A stretch of DNA of 64,000 nt from Paenibacillus alba (lineage in GTDB: Bacteria > Bacillota > Bacilli > Paenibacillales > NBRC-103111), in contig NZ_JABMKZ010000004.1 in NCBI RefSeq assembly GCF_013204855.1, positions 1 through 64,000 on the forward strand, read 5' to 3'. Within the stretch, counting starts at the first letter, position 1. Each line of letters begins with the position of its first letter. The notes under the pieces are model-generated. The model was not told where the DNA came from and did not search any database. It saw only the letters and a list, made by a program, of their open reading frames with translations. Both the position numbers and the translations under genes were made by a program. Shown here piece by piece: positions 24,643 through 33,887 of the stretch.

Positions 24643-25224
24643 TCAGTTATCCAAATGCTGGAGGAATTCGAGTACACGCTGCAACAGCAGCGTCGTTGCG
24701 ATTGCGTCATATGACGGCAAACTTCTATCAGCGAACAAGTGCTGATCTCCTCGGTACAAAAAGAGTTCGGCATGATCGGCCGTAGTCACGAGCTCGCGTG
24801 CCGCCTCAATGTCGCCCTCATCAACGAAATAGGGATCCGCGTCCATGCCGTGAATCTGCACCGGCAGTTCCGCCGGCCAGGGAGATCCGAACATCGAGGC
24901 TGGAACGCAGGAGTAAAACAACAATGCACCACGAGCGCCTTCACGAGTCTGAGCGAGCTTCTGAGCCGCAACCACACCGAGCGAAAACCCCGCGTAGATG
25001 ATCTCACGTGGAAACTCACTGGCAACACGTATACCTCGCTTGGTTATCTCTTCAAAACCAATCTCATTGACATAGGTCATGCCATCCTCGATCGTGGTAA
25101 ACAAATGACCGTCGAAAAGGTCAGGAACATGAACAGTGTGACCCGCCCCTCTGAGCTCGTCGGCAAAAGCATTAATACCCTTTGTCAGTCCCAATGCGTG
25201 GTGCAACAAAAGAATCACTGCCAT
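24643..25224 (-). CDS. Dienelactone-hydrolase-family protein
   Basis: About 193 residues of an alpha/beta-hydrolase fold. The nucleophile elbow is GFSLGVVAA with Ser, where classical dienelactone hydrolases use Cys (GYCLGG). The catalytic Asp is likely in MDADPYF and the His in RGDQHLFAD. The substrate is not known. I chose the ATG at 25224 because AAGGAGA precedes it; the longer frame to 25329 is not supported. It sits alone next to the hydroxyacid dehydrogenase gene. Confidence 0.8.
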   Translation of the reverse strand: MAVILLLHHALGLTKGINAFADELRGAGHTVHVPDLFDGHLFTTIEDGMTYVNEIGFEEITKRGIRVASEFPREIIYAGFSLGVVAAQKLAQTREGARGALLFYSCVPASMFGSPWPAELPVQIHGMDADPYFVDEGDIEAARELVTTADHAELFLYRGDQHLFADRSLPSYDAIATTLLLQRVLEFLQHLDN

Positions 25225-25476
25225 TTCTATTCTCCTTCCAAATTGATCCTCATTCGATTTCGCTTCCTTCCTGTCGTTATCCTGCCCGTTAGAAATATTT
25301 TTTAAATCCTTTACTAACCAATCCGTCATATCCTTCTCGTTCGAAGAACTGATGACAATTTATGGATTTAATTCTCGTAGAACCGAACTCGATACCTAAT
25401 GAGGTTCTACCATTCTGAATCGTACTTATAATTCACCATTCATTTAAATTAGCTTGCCATTTACCAATACCAGAGG

Positions 25477-25534
25477 AACGCGAAGACCCATAGGCTTTAC
25501 ATTCATCAAAGAATGCATTCCTACGGGTCACGTT
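25477..25534 (-). terminator. Hairpin at the end of the sugar operon
   Basis: GACCCATAGG pairs with CCTACGGGTC (one mismatch or G-U) with AACG..CGTT outside. It lies 20-75 bases beyond the MFS gene stop. No T-run follows, so it may be a stabiliser or weak terminator. Confidence 0.4.
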
Positions 25535-25553
25535 CACTTTCCAAAACCACTAA

Positions 25554-26762
25554 CTACATCGTTTTTTCGCTTTGTGCGCTAGCATAACGCTCATTTCTCC
25601 GGTACGAATTCTGTAATAAGAAGAAACCGATAAAACCGCAGATCGTGATGCCAAAGCAAATTCGGTACAATACGGCTGCTCCTAGATTCTCGAACATCCA
25701 GCCGCCGAGTATCCCTGCTATGATTCCGGATATACCTCCCCATGTCAGACCATAAACCGCTTGCCCGCTGGATCGGTATTCACCGGGGACAAGGTGCGAA
25801 GTAAGCTGTGTCCCAACGTAGTAGTAGCCACCGAATGTTATGGCATGCAGCAATTGAATGAATATGACCTGGATAGCCGAACTCGCGACAGACATCAATA
25901 ACCAGCGAGCCGAAAAGAGTAGGCTGATCACGGTCAACCAGCCCAGCATGGTGCGCGAATTTTTCTTCAAATACCGGTCCAGCAGCAAAAATACGGGCAC
26001 TTCCAGAATGGCTGTGGCGAAGGCAGCCCAACCGACAACCGTATTGGTTCCGCCTAAGCCTCTAATGTAGATACTGAGAAAGGTCGTGTTTATCGAGTTG
26101 GGAATCGATATTAGCACGCCCAAACAGACGAAGATCAGAAAATATTTATTTTGAAATACCGTGAAATAGCCTTTGTTTGTAAACTTCGCTTTCTGCTCCC
26201 TTTCGTTGCCGCTGGGCATCAGGAAGGTAAAGAATATGGCGAATAGCAGCATCGCATCGAATACAATCCAGAGCTTGTTAATTCCCAGCCAGCCAATGAT
26301 CGGACCAGCAATGACCGCAATAAGCGCCCATCCCAGCGACCCCCACGCACGGAACTCTCCAAATTTGCGATTAGTCCCCTCAATGACGTTAAGGATCAAG
26401 CTGTTGCTTTGCGTGAACAGCGGGCTTTGAAACGTGAAATAAAACAGCATCAGACTGTAAATCAACGGGTAGGATTCCGTCATAAACACAAATTGCATGA
26501 CACTAAAGTTACCGATTAGGCAAATAATTAGAATGCGCTTGTTGTTGCGAAACCGATCCGCACAGTACGCCCAGAATGGATTAGCTACCAGTCCGATGAG
26601 CGGGCCACCGGCTACCAGAAGTCCGATCTGCACATTTGAAAACCCGATATCCTTCAGATATAACGCGAAGAATGTGCTATAAATAGCCAGGGCCCCATAG
26701 AGCACAAAGTTGAACACCTTCAGCATTCCAAGCATATTGCGGCTAATCGTATGATCCGACAT
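25554..26762 (-). CDS. MFS transporter, LacY-like (MFS_1-like)
   Basis: A 402-residue protein with 12 predicted helices and the loop 2-3 motif YCADRFRNNKRIL (GX3DRXGR type). The arrangement FFALYLKDIGFSNVQIGLLVAG at the N terminus is typical of the LacY-type branch (PF12832). It probably imports or exports a sugar or sugar derivative. It is the last gene of an operon coding for an ABC importer, an isomerase-like enzyme and a dehydrogenase; only 14 bases separate it from the latter. So a product exporter or second uptake route is possible. Confidence 0.85.
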   Translation of the reverse strand: MSDHTISRNMLGMLKVFNFVLYGALAIYSTFFALYLKDIGFSNVQIGLLVAGGPLIGLVANPFWAYCADRFRNNKRILIICLIGNFSVMQFVFMTESYPLIYSLMLFYFTFQSPLFTQSNSLILNVIEGTNRKFGEFRAWGSLGWALIAVIAGPIIGWLGINKLWIVFDAMLLFAIFFTFLMPSGNEREQKAKFTNKGYFTVFQNKYFLIFVCLGVLISIPNSINTTFLSIYIRGLGGTNTVVGWAAFATAILEVPVFLLLDRYLKKNSRTMLGWLTVISLLFSARWLLMSVASSAIQVIFIQLLHAITFGGYYYVGTQLTSHLVPGEYRSSGQAVYGLTWGGISGIIAGILGGWMFENLGAAVLYRICFGITICGFIGFFLLQNSYRRNERYASAQSEKTM

Positions 26763-26776
26763 GATTGCTTCATCCC

Positions 26777-27904
26777 TTACAATTTGACATTGGTTGACTC
26801 CGAATACGCGATGATCTCCTCTGCTGTTACTTCACGTCCCAGTCGGTCGGACAGGTACACGCCTTCACTGATTAGCATGGTCTGCAACGCAATCTCCGCA
26901 GTCGGCAGAAGGGGTACTCGTCCCTGCAAGGCCGCGATCCAATGATGTTGCGAGGAGCTGTACGCATCGTAATCCGCTTTGAGCCTGCCCCAACGGAGCT
27001 CCATGTCGTCCAGGTTCACGGTGCTGTCCATATCCATGTCTGCCATGGTCGTATGAAAGCTGAGAGCACCGGTCTGAGATATGGATGAATACGAAGGGAG
27101 CCGTATTCCGCCCTTGCTGCCCATCATACTTGACCCTTCGAAACCTCCCATATGGATCGACCATGCCTCGATGAGATCAAGCGTTGCCCCGCCTTCGAAT
27201 CGGATAAACCCAACACCCAGCTCTTCGACGTCGAACTCGGATTCTATTCTTCTTGCCTTGTCCATATCCATCTCTTGATAAACTTTCCCGGATACGCTCT
27301 TCACCTTCGGAAGATCCAGAAGATATAACATCTGCGCAATGTGATAGACCCCCATGTCAAGTAAGGCGCCTCCTGCAGCGGTTTCTTTCCGGTTGAAAAA
27401 CTTGGTGCCATAGCCATCCACGAACGGACGTCCTCTGCGGCGAAACCCTGTTGATCTGGCATGGTACAACTTGCCCAAGCTTCCTTCTTCAATTAACACT
27501 TTGGCTGCTTTGGTCTCTTTCTTATACAGTGTGTTCAGTTGGATATGAAGCATCTTATTGCAAGCTTTAGCTGTCTCCAGCATCGTATTGCCGTCATAAT
27601 AGGTCCCGGCAATCGGCTTCTCGCAATATACATGTTTCCCTGCCTCAAGAGCTTCAATGGTGACTGGAGCATGGAAGTTGTTATGGAGGCAGACATCGAT
27701 CGCATCAATGTCCGCCCGTTTCAGCATCTCCCTAAAATCGGTGTATATATCCTTGATTTGAAATTGGTCGGCTACATGCCGGACGGCTTGCTCATTAATA
27801 TCACAGACAGCGACAACCTCAGCATGCTCGATCTGAGCATAGTTTTTCAGATGTGTAATACCGATCAATCCTACACCGACAATACCAATTCGAATTTTAC
27901 TCAT
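26777..27904 (-). CDS. Gfo/Idh/MocA-family oxidoreductase
   Basis: A 375-residue NAD(P)-dependent dehydrogenase. N-terminal Rossmann motif VGVGLIGITHLKNYA (GXGXXG), then CEKPIAGTYYD with the catalytic Lys (EKP), then the C-terminal alpha/beta domain with GGALLDMGVYHIAQM (conserved GG...D...H). It may oxidise a sugar or inositol-type polyol. It lies next to a sugar isomerase/epimerase in the operon, a common pair in keto-sugar or inositol pathways. AAAGGAG precedes its ATG. Confidence 0.9.
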   Translation of the reverse strand: MSKIRIGIVGVGLIGITHLKNYAQIEHAEVVAVCDINEQAVRHVADQFQIKDIYTDFREMLKRADIDAIDVCLHNNFHAPVTIEALEAGKHVYCEKPIAGTYYDGNTMLETAKACNKMLHIQLNTLYKKETKAAKVLIEEGSLGKLYHARSTGFRRRGRPFVDGYGTKFFNRKETAAGGALLDMGVYHIAQMLYLLDLPKVKSVSGKVYQEMDMDKARRIESEFDVEELGVGFIRFEGGATLDLIEAWSIHMGGFEGSSMMGSKGGIRLPSYSSISQTGALSFHTTMADMDMDSTVNLDDMELRWGRLKADYDAYSSSQHHWIAALQGRVPLLPTAEIALQTMLISEGVYLSDRLGREVTAEEIIAYSESTNVKL

Positions 27905-27928
27905 TTGTATTCGCTCCTTTGGCTTCTC

Positions 27929-28744
27929 TTAATTTACATGCGATAATACTTTTTTCATTGCGGCAACTGCCCACTCCACCTGAATATATTGATTGCCAGG
28001 CGCATTATCCTCAATTGCCCAATAATCTTTAAATCCTCTGTCATGCAACGTTTGTGCAATACGAATGGCTCGATCTTCCGCAGCCAGCGTTTTGCCTCCA
28101 AAATGAACATGGCATGCCCATGGTGCGATAATGGAATCTCCTTCCTCTGGATCAACCTTCCAGCGGTCAACGTGCAGCAAAATACCGAAATTAGGATGGT
28201 TGACTGCCTCAGCGATCTGCTTCAGGAAATGAGGATTAAGTGAAGGCCCCATATGATTCTCCGGGCCAACCTTACTGCCGAAATCAGCTGCGATCCGGCT
28301 ATACTCTTGATATCTTTGTACGATATGCTCAAATTGTTCTTGGCTCATCTCGAAGAAATCGCCTTTTGGATCATTCGAATACGAGCCGCCTGTATCAATT
28401 CGCACCGTCTTAGCACCTAGTATGTCTGCAGCACGCAAATGCTTTAACGCATTGTGATATTGCAGCTCGCGTTTCTCCTTGTCCAGATCCCATAGAGAAG
28501 CGGTATCAATGGCAAAGTTAACGACTGTCATTTCCTTCTCATCCAGGGCTTCACGAATTTTATGAAGATAATCATCATCTGCCAATTCCCACACTGGCTT
28601 GCTTTTGTCGACAAAGAAACCGTTATACAAATCAACCGTGTTCAGACCGTAACGATATTTCACCGTTTCCAAATAACCAAAAACGTCCATTTTACCTTGT
28701 ACAAATGTGTTTTGGAACGAATACCCGCCGATAGATATCTTCAT
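27929..28744 (-). CDS. Sugar phosphate isomerase/epimerase (TIM-barrel AP2Ec family)
   Basis: About 271 residues of a xylose-isomerase-like TIM barrel: TVVNFAIDTASLWD, AKTVRIDTGGSYSND, GPENHMGPSLNP, FGILLHVDRWKVD and ACHVHFGGKTL, with the usual metal-binding Glu, Asp and His residues. The reaction is unknown. The ATG at 28744 was chosen since GGGAG lies nine bases before it; the next gene upstream ends only six bases away. It works between the ABC importer and the Gfo/Idh dehydrogenase. Confidence 0.85.
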   Translation of the reverse strand: MKISIGGYSFQNTFVQGKMDVFGYLETVKYRYGLNTVDLYNGFFVDKSKPVWELADDDYLHKIREALDEKEMTVVNFAIDTASLWDLDKEKRELQYHNALKHLRAADILGAKTVRIDTGGSYSNDPKGDFFEMSQEQFEHIVQRYQEYSRIAADFGSKVGPENHMGPSLNPHFLKQIAEAVNHPNFGILLHVDRWKVDPEEGDSIIAPWACHVHFGGKTLAAEDRAIRIAQTLHDRGFKDYWAIEDNAPGNQYIQVEWAVAAMKKVLSHVN

Positions 28745-28749
28745 TTCGC

Positions 28750-30276
28750 TCATCTCCCTGACTTTTTGTTTTTTGCTGCCCATTCATCCAATTGCTTCTG
28801 CTTCTCAGCGATGACCTTATCTATCCCTGCCGCATGAAGAGCAGCATTGAATTTAGGAAGATTGATTTCTGGATCCAGGGCGCCATTCTCTAGACCGCTT
28901 TGGTATTGACGAACAACGTTTGTAATCGCTGCTAATTCGGTTTTTACCGGCGATGGGTTGTAGCTGAAACCAAGGGCTGCAGACTTTTTGGATTCTCGAT
29001 TGTATTGATCCATCTCGTTCCACAGATCAGGATTGTCTGTTATCCAAGTGTGAGATAGAAGCTGATTGCCAAACATCCACCCTTGCCGCATGTTGTAGCC
29101 GCTGTTTGTTGCATTGACGCCAGGCGGGAAATCAATGGATTTGCCAACCTTTACATAGTGCTTGCCCTCAATCCCCCAGTCGATGAGATTAATCAAATCT
29201 CTATCCGAGTTAAGCAAGTTCAAAAACATCATGGCCCGCTTCGGATCTTTGGAATTGGCAGGGATACCTAGCATAATAGCTGTAATATTGGTTGTGCTTG
29301 TGACTTGTTTGCCGATATTGACCAGCTCAAGCTTCGTATTAGTACGCGTTTCAGTTTGGGCAAGCGCACCTGGCTTGCCTTTTTGAATGACGCCGAAACC
29401 GACGTTAGCCTTGATTAAATCGACTGCTGTTTCTTTGCTTGTCGAAGCATCTTTGCTAATATAACCTGCTTCATACCAGCGTCTAACCGTTTTTAACAGC
29501 TTCGCGTACTCCGGCGTCTCAAATAAATTGACGACCTTGAGATCATCTAAACTATTTAACACGCCAATATTGTCACCGAGAATGTCCCAACTGCTTTCCA
29601 ATATACGATTTAAGATAGGCGCAGAAGCACCTGGCTTGCCAAGCGGAGTTATCGTAGGCTCATTCTTGCGAATCGTTTCCAGAATCGGATCCAAATCGTC
29701 AAACGATTTCACCTTACTTGCATCTAGTTGATATTTATCCAGTAGATCCTTGCGCATCATAACGTTGGTATTGGAGGCAAAGTCTCTAATACTTGGAATG
29801 GCATAAATTTTCCCATCAACTTTGGTTGCTTCCAGGATCTCCGGTTGGAGAGCTTTAAGGATGTCTTGCCCTTGGGATTTAAGCAAATCGTCAAGCGGCA
29901 GCAATTGTTTTTGCGCTACTTGCCTTGAAAATTCCGTGCCTCCTGTTACGATTAGATCGACTTGTTCATTTCCGGTGAGCATAAGTATGGTTTGCTGATC
30001 CCAAGCGGCTGGTTCAATTCTTTCCAGTTTAACTGTCGCATTGATTTTTTTGAGCGTGATTTGGCTCATCTCTTTTTCAACCAATTCCAAATCCTTTTGA
30101 GCCGGTCCATAAAATACTAACTTAACCTGATATGGCGGCAGCTTCTCATCACTGGCTTTAGTCGTTCCCTTATCTCCCTCAACCGCAGTGGACTTGGTCG
30201 ATTCTCTGCTGCAACCTGCCAGTATCATCGACAACAATGTCATGATCAAAAGCATAATATTTACCCTATTACGCAT
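28750..30276 (-). CDS. Sugar ABC transporter solute-binding lipoprotein
   Basis: About 508 residues, lipoprotein signal with lipobox LAGC (LLSMILAGCSRES). It has the class-1 extracellular solute-binding fold with conserved WNEMDQYN and INLPKFNAALHAAG near the C terminus, like LplA/YtcQ. The ATG at 30276 was chosen because GGGAGG precedes it by nine bases; a longer frame starts at 30345. It works with the two permeases just upstream. The ATPase is not encoded here; such importers share a common MsmX-type ATPase. Confidence 0.88.
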   Translation of the reverse strand: MRNRVNIMLLIMTLLSMILAGCSRESTKSTAVEGDKGTTKASDEKLPPYQVKLVFYGPAQKDLELVEKEMSQITLKKINATVKLERIEPAAWDQQTILMLTGNEQVDLIVTGGTEFSRQVAQKQLLPLDDLLKSQGQDILKALQPEILEATKVDGKIYAIPSIRDFASNTNVMMRKDLLDKYQLDASKVKSFDDLDPILETIRKNEPTITPLGKPGASAPILNRILESSWDILGDNIGVLNSLDDLKVVNLFETPEYAKLLKTVRRWYEAGYISKDASTSKETAVDLIKANVGFGVIQKGKPGALAQTETRTNTKLELVNIGKQVTSTTNITAIMLGIPANSKDPKRAMMFLNLLNSDRDLINLIDWGIEGKHYVKVGKSIDFPPGVNATNSGYNMRQGWMFGNQLLSHTWITDNPDLWNEMDQYNRESKKSAALGFSYNPSPVKTELAAITNVVRQYQSGLENGALDPEINLPKFNAALHAAGIDKVIAEKQKQLDEWAAKNKKSGR

Positions 30277-30328
30277 AGTAGATCCTCCCATTCTAATAGT
30301 TGCGACCCTTTTGGAACTCATTATCGCT

Positions 30329-31213
30329 TTATCCTTTGACTGCACCTACAGTAAGTCCCTTTGCAAAATACTTTTGAAAGAATGGGTAGGTCACTAAGAT
30401 AGGAATCACGCCGATGGCGGCAATCGCCATTTTCAAACCATTATTAGGAATGCCGTCTGGTGTCCCCATGTCAGCAACAAAATGCGAATTACTAGCCAAG
30501 TATTGCGCATTCAATAGAATGGTGTTGAGCAATACTTGAATACTATACAGCTTGCTGTCCGTTATATAGATGAGCCCATTAAACCAGTCATTCCAATAAT
30601 TGATCAATTGGAATAGGCCAACCGCTCCCAATACCGGGGTAGATAACGGCAGAACGATTCGAGCAAAAATTGTGAATTCGCTGGCGCCATCCATATAAGC
30701 TGACTCAATCACCTCGCTCGGAATATTCATTGTGAAAAATGTGCGAATCAAAATTACAAAGAATGCGCTTACAAGTAATCCAGGAATCAAAAGTGCGAAT
30801 AGCGTGTTTTTGATCTGGAACACATTCGAATACATTAAGTAGGTAGGGACAAGTCCTCCATGAAACAGCATGGTGAAGAAAATAAAGAAAGAAATTGCGT
30901 TTCGCAGCGGCATATCTCTTCGTGAAATCGGATAAGCGAGTAACGTCATCACGATCAAACTAGTCACTGTCCCGATGACGGTTACAAAAATCGAGATACC
31001 ATATGCTCGAATCAGCATAGCCGGCTCCTTGAACAAGTACTTGTAGCTCTCCAGACTGAATTCTGTCGGAAACAACGTGTAACCGTTCTTGATAATCGAA
31101 TTCTCGCTCGATATCGATGAGGCAACAAGCAGGATGAAGGGGATTAAGCAAAGCAAGGAGATTACGATAAAGATACCATTCATCACCCACTGTTCCGTTT
31201 TCCTAGGCATCAT
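30329..31213 (-). CDS. Carbohydrate ABC transporter permease (LplC/YtcP type)
   Basis: A 294-residue integral membrane protein with six helices. The EAA loop AYMDGASEFTIFARIVLPLS that docks the ATPase lies near residue 190, and the C terminus ends GLTVGAVKG as usual for this group. It pairs with the permease at 31230, 16 bases upstream, in the operon. Confidence 0.9.
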   Translation of the reverse strand: MMPRKTEQWVMNGIFIVISLLCLIPFILLVASSISSENSIIKNGYTLFPTEFSLESYKYLFKEPAMLIRAYGISIFVTVIGTVTSLIVMTLLAYPISRRDMPLRNAISFFIFFTMLFHGGLVPTYLMYSNVFQIKNTLFALLIPGLLVSAFFVILIRTFFTMNIPSEVIESAYMDGASEFTIFARIVLPLSTPVLGAVGLFQLINYWNDWFNGLIYITDSKLYSIQVLLNTILLNAQYLASNSHFVADMGTPDGIPNNGLKMAIAAIGVIPILVTYPFFQKYFAKGLTVGAVKG

Positions 31214-31229
31214 TTCATCTCACTCCTTT

Positions 31230-32162
31230 TTAGAACAGGGAATTATCCGGATTAATTTTCTTAACGACATAGTTCGAAATCAGGATGATGATAAACCCAA
31301 CAATGGATTGATATACCCCTGCCGCAGATGACATGCCGATGTCTCCGTTTTTGAGCAGCGCCCGATAAACATAAGTATCGATAACATTGGTTGTTGGCAT
31401 CAGGACACCGGAATCAAGTGGGACTTGATAGAACAGACCGAAGTCTGAATAAAAAATACGGCCTATTTGGAGTAAGGTCATGATGATAATAACTGGCATA
31501 ATCAGGGGAATTGTAATTTTGAAAATTTGCTGCAGTTTATTGGCGCCATCGAGCGTTGCTGCCTCATAATACTCCTGATCAATACCGACTACAGCCGCGA
31601 AATAAACGACACTCAAGTACCCTGCTGTGCTCCATATTTTGACCAATGTTAAAATGTACGGCCAATACTTGGGATCGTTGTACCACATAATTCCATCATG
31701 TCCCAGGAGCGGAAGGATCGTGTTGTTAATGAGTCCCGTTTCCATACTGAGCAACGAATAGACGAGATAACCAATAATGACCGAAGACATTAAATAAGGA
31801 AGCAATAGGATACTTTGATAAAACCGGGGTAAGAAACGATTTTTCAATTCATTCAATAATACGGCCAATGCGACGGCGACAGCCAGATTAAGGGCAATAA
31901 AGACCAGGTTGTACAAAATGGTATTCCTTGTAATGATGTAAGCATCTTCTGTTTTGAACAAATACTCAAAGTTTTTGAACCCGACCCACTCGCTGTTCAT
32001 AATACCCTTGGCGAAGTTAACATCCTTAAAGGCAATCGTTACTCCGAACATGGGAACGTAATTATTGATGAGCAAATAGAAGACTCCCGGTATTAACATA
32101 AGATAAAGCATTTTGTATTTCTTCATCTTCTTTAAGCTCGCATTGCTTACCCATGATGACAT
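31230..32162 (-). CDS. Carbohydrate ABC transporter permease (LplB type)
   Basis: A 310-residue membrane protein with the EAA motif EAATLDGANKLQQIFKITIP and the N-terminal MLIPGVFYLLINNYVPMFGV helix of the LplB/YteP group. AAAGGAGG precedes the ATG. It is the first transport gene after the response regulator, with a 97-base gap that contains palindromes (see 32183-32222). Confidence 0.9.
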   Translation of the reverse strand: MSSWVSNASLKKMKKYKMLYLMLIPGVFYLLINNYVPMFGVTIAFKDVNFAKGIMNSEWVGFKNFEYLFKTEDAYIITRNTILYNLVFIALNLAVAVALAVLLNELKNRFLPRFYQSILLLPYLMSSVIIGYLVYSLLSMETGLINNTILPLLGHDGIMWYNDPKYWPYILTLVKIWSTAGYLSVVYFAAVVGIDQEYYEAATLDGANKLQQIFKITIPLIMPVIIIMTLLQIGRIFYSDFGLFYQVPLDSGVLMPTTNVIDTYVYRALLKNGDIGMSSAAGVYQSIVGFIIILISNYVVKKINPDNSLF

Positions 32163-32182
32163 GGTTGTGGTCCTCCTTTCCG

Positions 32183-32222
32183 CAATGTAATGGTAATTTC
32201 ATTGCTTGATTACATTGTAATC
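32183..32222 (-). promoter_or_regulatory. Palindromic operator candidate upstream of the ABC genes
   Basis: GATTACATTGTAATC at 32208-32222 is a perfect dyad; CAATGTAATGGTAATTTCATTG at 32183-32204 carries a second inverted pair (CAATG...CATTG). Such arms upstream of an LplB gene would suit a response regulator of the AraC type that binds direct or inverted repeats. Confidence 0.4.
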
Positions 32223-32259
32223 TTGGAGTCCCCTGCCGAGCCACTACTAAACTGACTTG

Positions 32260-33876
32260 TTAGTAATACAATTCTGACCTTTGGGATTTACGATACTGAT
32301 TTGGATTCATGTGTACCCCATGCTTAAATATCTTTGAGAAATAAGAAAAATTCGAATAGCCTACACTCAATGCAATGTCGCTTACGGACATATTGGTGGT
32401 CACGAGCAGCTCCTTGGCCATCGCAATTTTCTCTTCTACGATAAACTCCACAAGGGATTTGCCTGTCTCTTTTTTGAACCGTCTGGACAAATAGTCCGGA
32501 TGCCAATTGACATGCCTTGCAATATCCTCTCTAGAAATGGCCTCGTCAAGATGCTGCTTGATAAAGGTTAAGATTCTATCCATGACCGATTGGGTATCCT
32601 CCGTTACATAACAAAACTTGATCGTCTGATCCAGCGCATACTTCACCCAGATCTGCAGATCAGTCACAGAGCGTATAGCCTGCGACATTTGCTCAATAGC
32701 TATCGCTTCCCCTAGAACCTGATAGGCTTGCCATTCTTTGAATTGGATAAAAGAATAAATCATCTGTAAGAAATTCTGGAAAAATTGTTCCAGAACCTCT
32801 GCTTTCAATCCAACGACTTCCTTAAGCGAGTTCAAATAGCGTTCTGCTTCGGCAAGAATGGCGTCATAGGCGCCTTGCTCGAGCATCTTTAACCAGACGT
32901 TCATTTGCAGGACATCGATCGATTCCGAGCTCTTCAAATCCTCGCTCAAGAAAAAAACGTGGTTACTCCGATTCAGGTTGCTATCCTTCATACAGATCAA
33001 GCTGTTATATCGGATCGCCATCTCATGGATCCATCCCTTCTCGCCCACATAACACGAAAGATCGCAGCGGAAATATCTGTTGCACGACTCGATGTAGATT
33101 TCGCACAGCTGTCTCATATCCTCCATAAGATTTCCGGTCTGTTCACGTAGAGGAAGGAGTGCTACAAACACGTCACTGCTCATGCGTACCAATTGGCCAT
33201 GTTCATCGCCGTGAAGGATCATATGGTCCGCGGCATTCAGCAGCGCATATTCCATAAGTCTCTTATCTTGAGCGTTCAACTTCTCCGCCCAGCGCTGAAC
33301 GAAGATCAGGATCGGCAGGAAGGATTCCGTCTCTCGGATTGGCAGGTTCTTTCTGTGCAGAACATCCCGTATCCGCTCCGGACTCGATACGCTCTGATCC
33401 ATCACCTCCTGCCAGAACCTCTCCATTAAAATAGAGCGGTTCGTATGCCATAGATTGGCAAAATATTGGTTCTCTATCATGCTGATTTGTTGATCTCTTT
33501 TTTCATTAATCATCTCTATCCCTCTTAGAACAACTGCTCGCAGTTCATTGAACTTAACAGGCTTGAGCATATAGTCAAGGCTTCCCAATTGGAGAGCTTC
33601 CTGCGCATAGGCAAAGCTTGAATGACAGGTTAGAAATATGGATTGCGTTAACGAATGTCGCTCTCTTACCCATGACAACAATTCAAGTCCGCTGCTCTGA
33701 GGCATCTCAATATCGCAAATCATAATGTCAATGAGATGTTCATCAAATATCCTCATCGCTTGCTTCGTACTATGAGCTACATGAATATGGGAGATTGACA
33801 GTTCTGCCCAATCCACTCCAGCTTGAACGGCTCTCACCGCATGGATCTCATCGTCAACGATCAGTAATTGATACAT
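32260..33876 (-). CDS. Response regulator with AraC-type HTH (YesN type)
   Basis: A 538-residue regulator. N-terminal receiver domain LLIVDDEIHAVRAVQAGV with the phospho-acceptor Asp in IDIMICDIEMPQSSGLE and Lys in MLKPV. A long linker follows, then the AraC-type double HTH (AISREDIARHVNWHPDYLSRRFKKET; VSDIALSVGYSNFSYFSKIFKH). It is co-transcribed with the sensor kinase at 33888 and presumably switches on the importer operon downstream. Confidence 0.92.
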   Translation of the reverse strand: MYQLLIVDDEIHAVRAVQAGVDWAELSISHIHVAHSTKQAMRIFDEHLIDIMICDIEMPQSSGLELLSWVRERHSLTQSIFLTCHSSFAYAQEALQLGSLDYMLKPVKFNELRAVVLRGIEMINEKRDQQISMIENQYFANLWHTNRSILMERFWQEVMDQSVSSPERIRDVLHRKNLPIRETESFLPILIFVQRWAEKLNAQDKRLMEYALLNAADHMILHGDEHGQLVRMSSDVFVALLPLREQTGNLMEDMRQLCEIYIESCNRYFRCDLSCYVGEKGWIHEMAIRYNSLICMKDSNLNRSNHVFFLSEDLKSSESIDVLQMNVWLKMLEQGAYDAILAEAERYLNSLKEVVGLKAEVLEQFFQNFLQMIYSFIQFKEWQAYQVLGEAIAIEQMSQAIRSVTDLQIWVKYALDQTIKFCYVTEDTQSVMDRILTFIKQHLDEAISREDIARHVNWHPDYLSRRFKKETGKSLVEFIVEEKIAMAKELLVTTNMSVSDIALSVGYSNFSYFSKIFKHGVHMNPNQYRKSQRSELYY

Positions 33877-33887
33877 GTCTTTCCTCC

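Noticed and set aside
24739-25305. Plus-strand frame of 188 codons
   Set aside because: Antisense to the dienelactone hydrolase gene and without domain pattern.
25485-25529. Hairpin as a strong rho-independent terminator
   Set aside because: There is no T-run on either strand; kept only as a weak hairpin.
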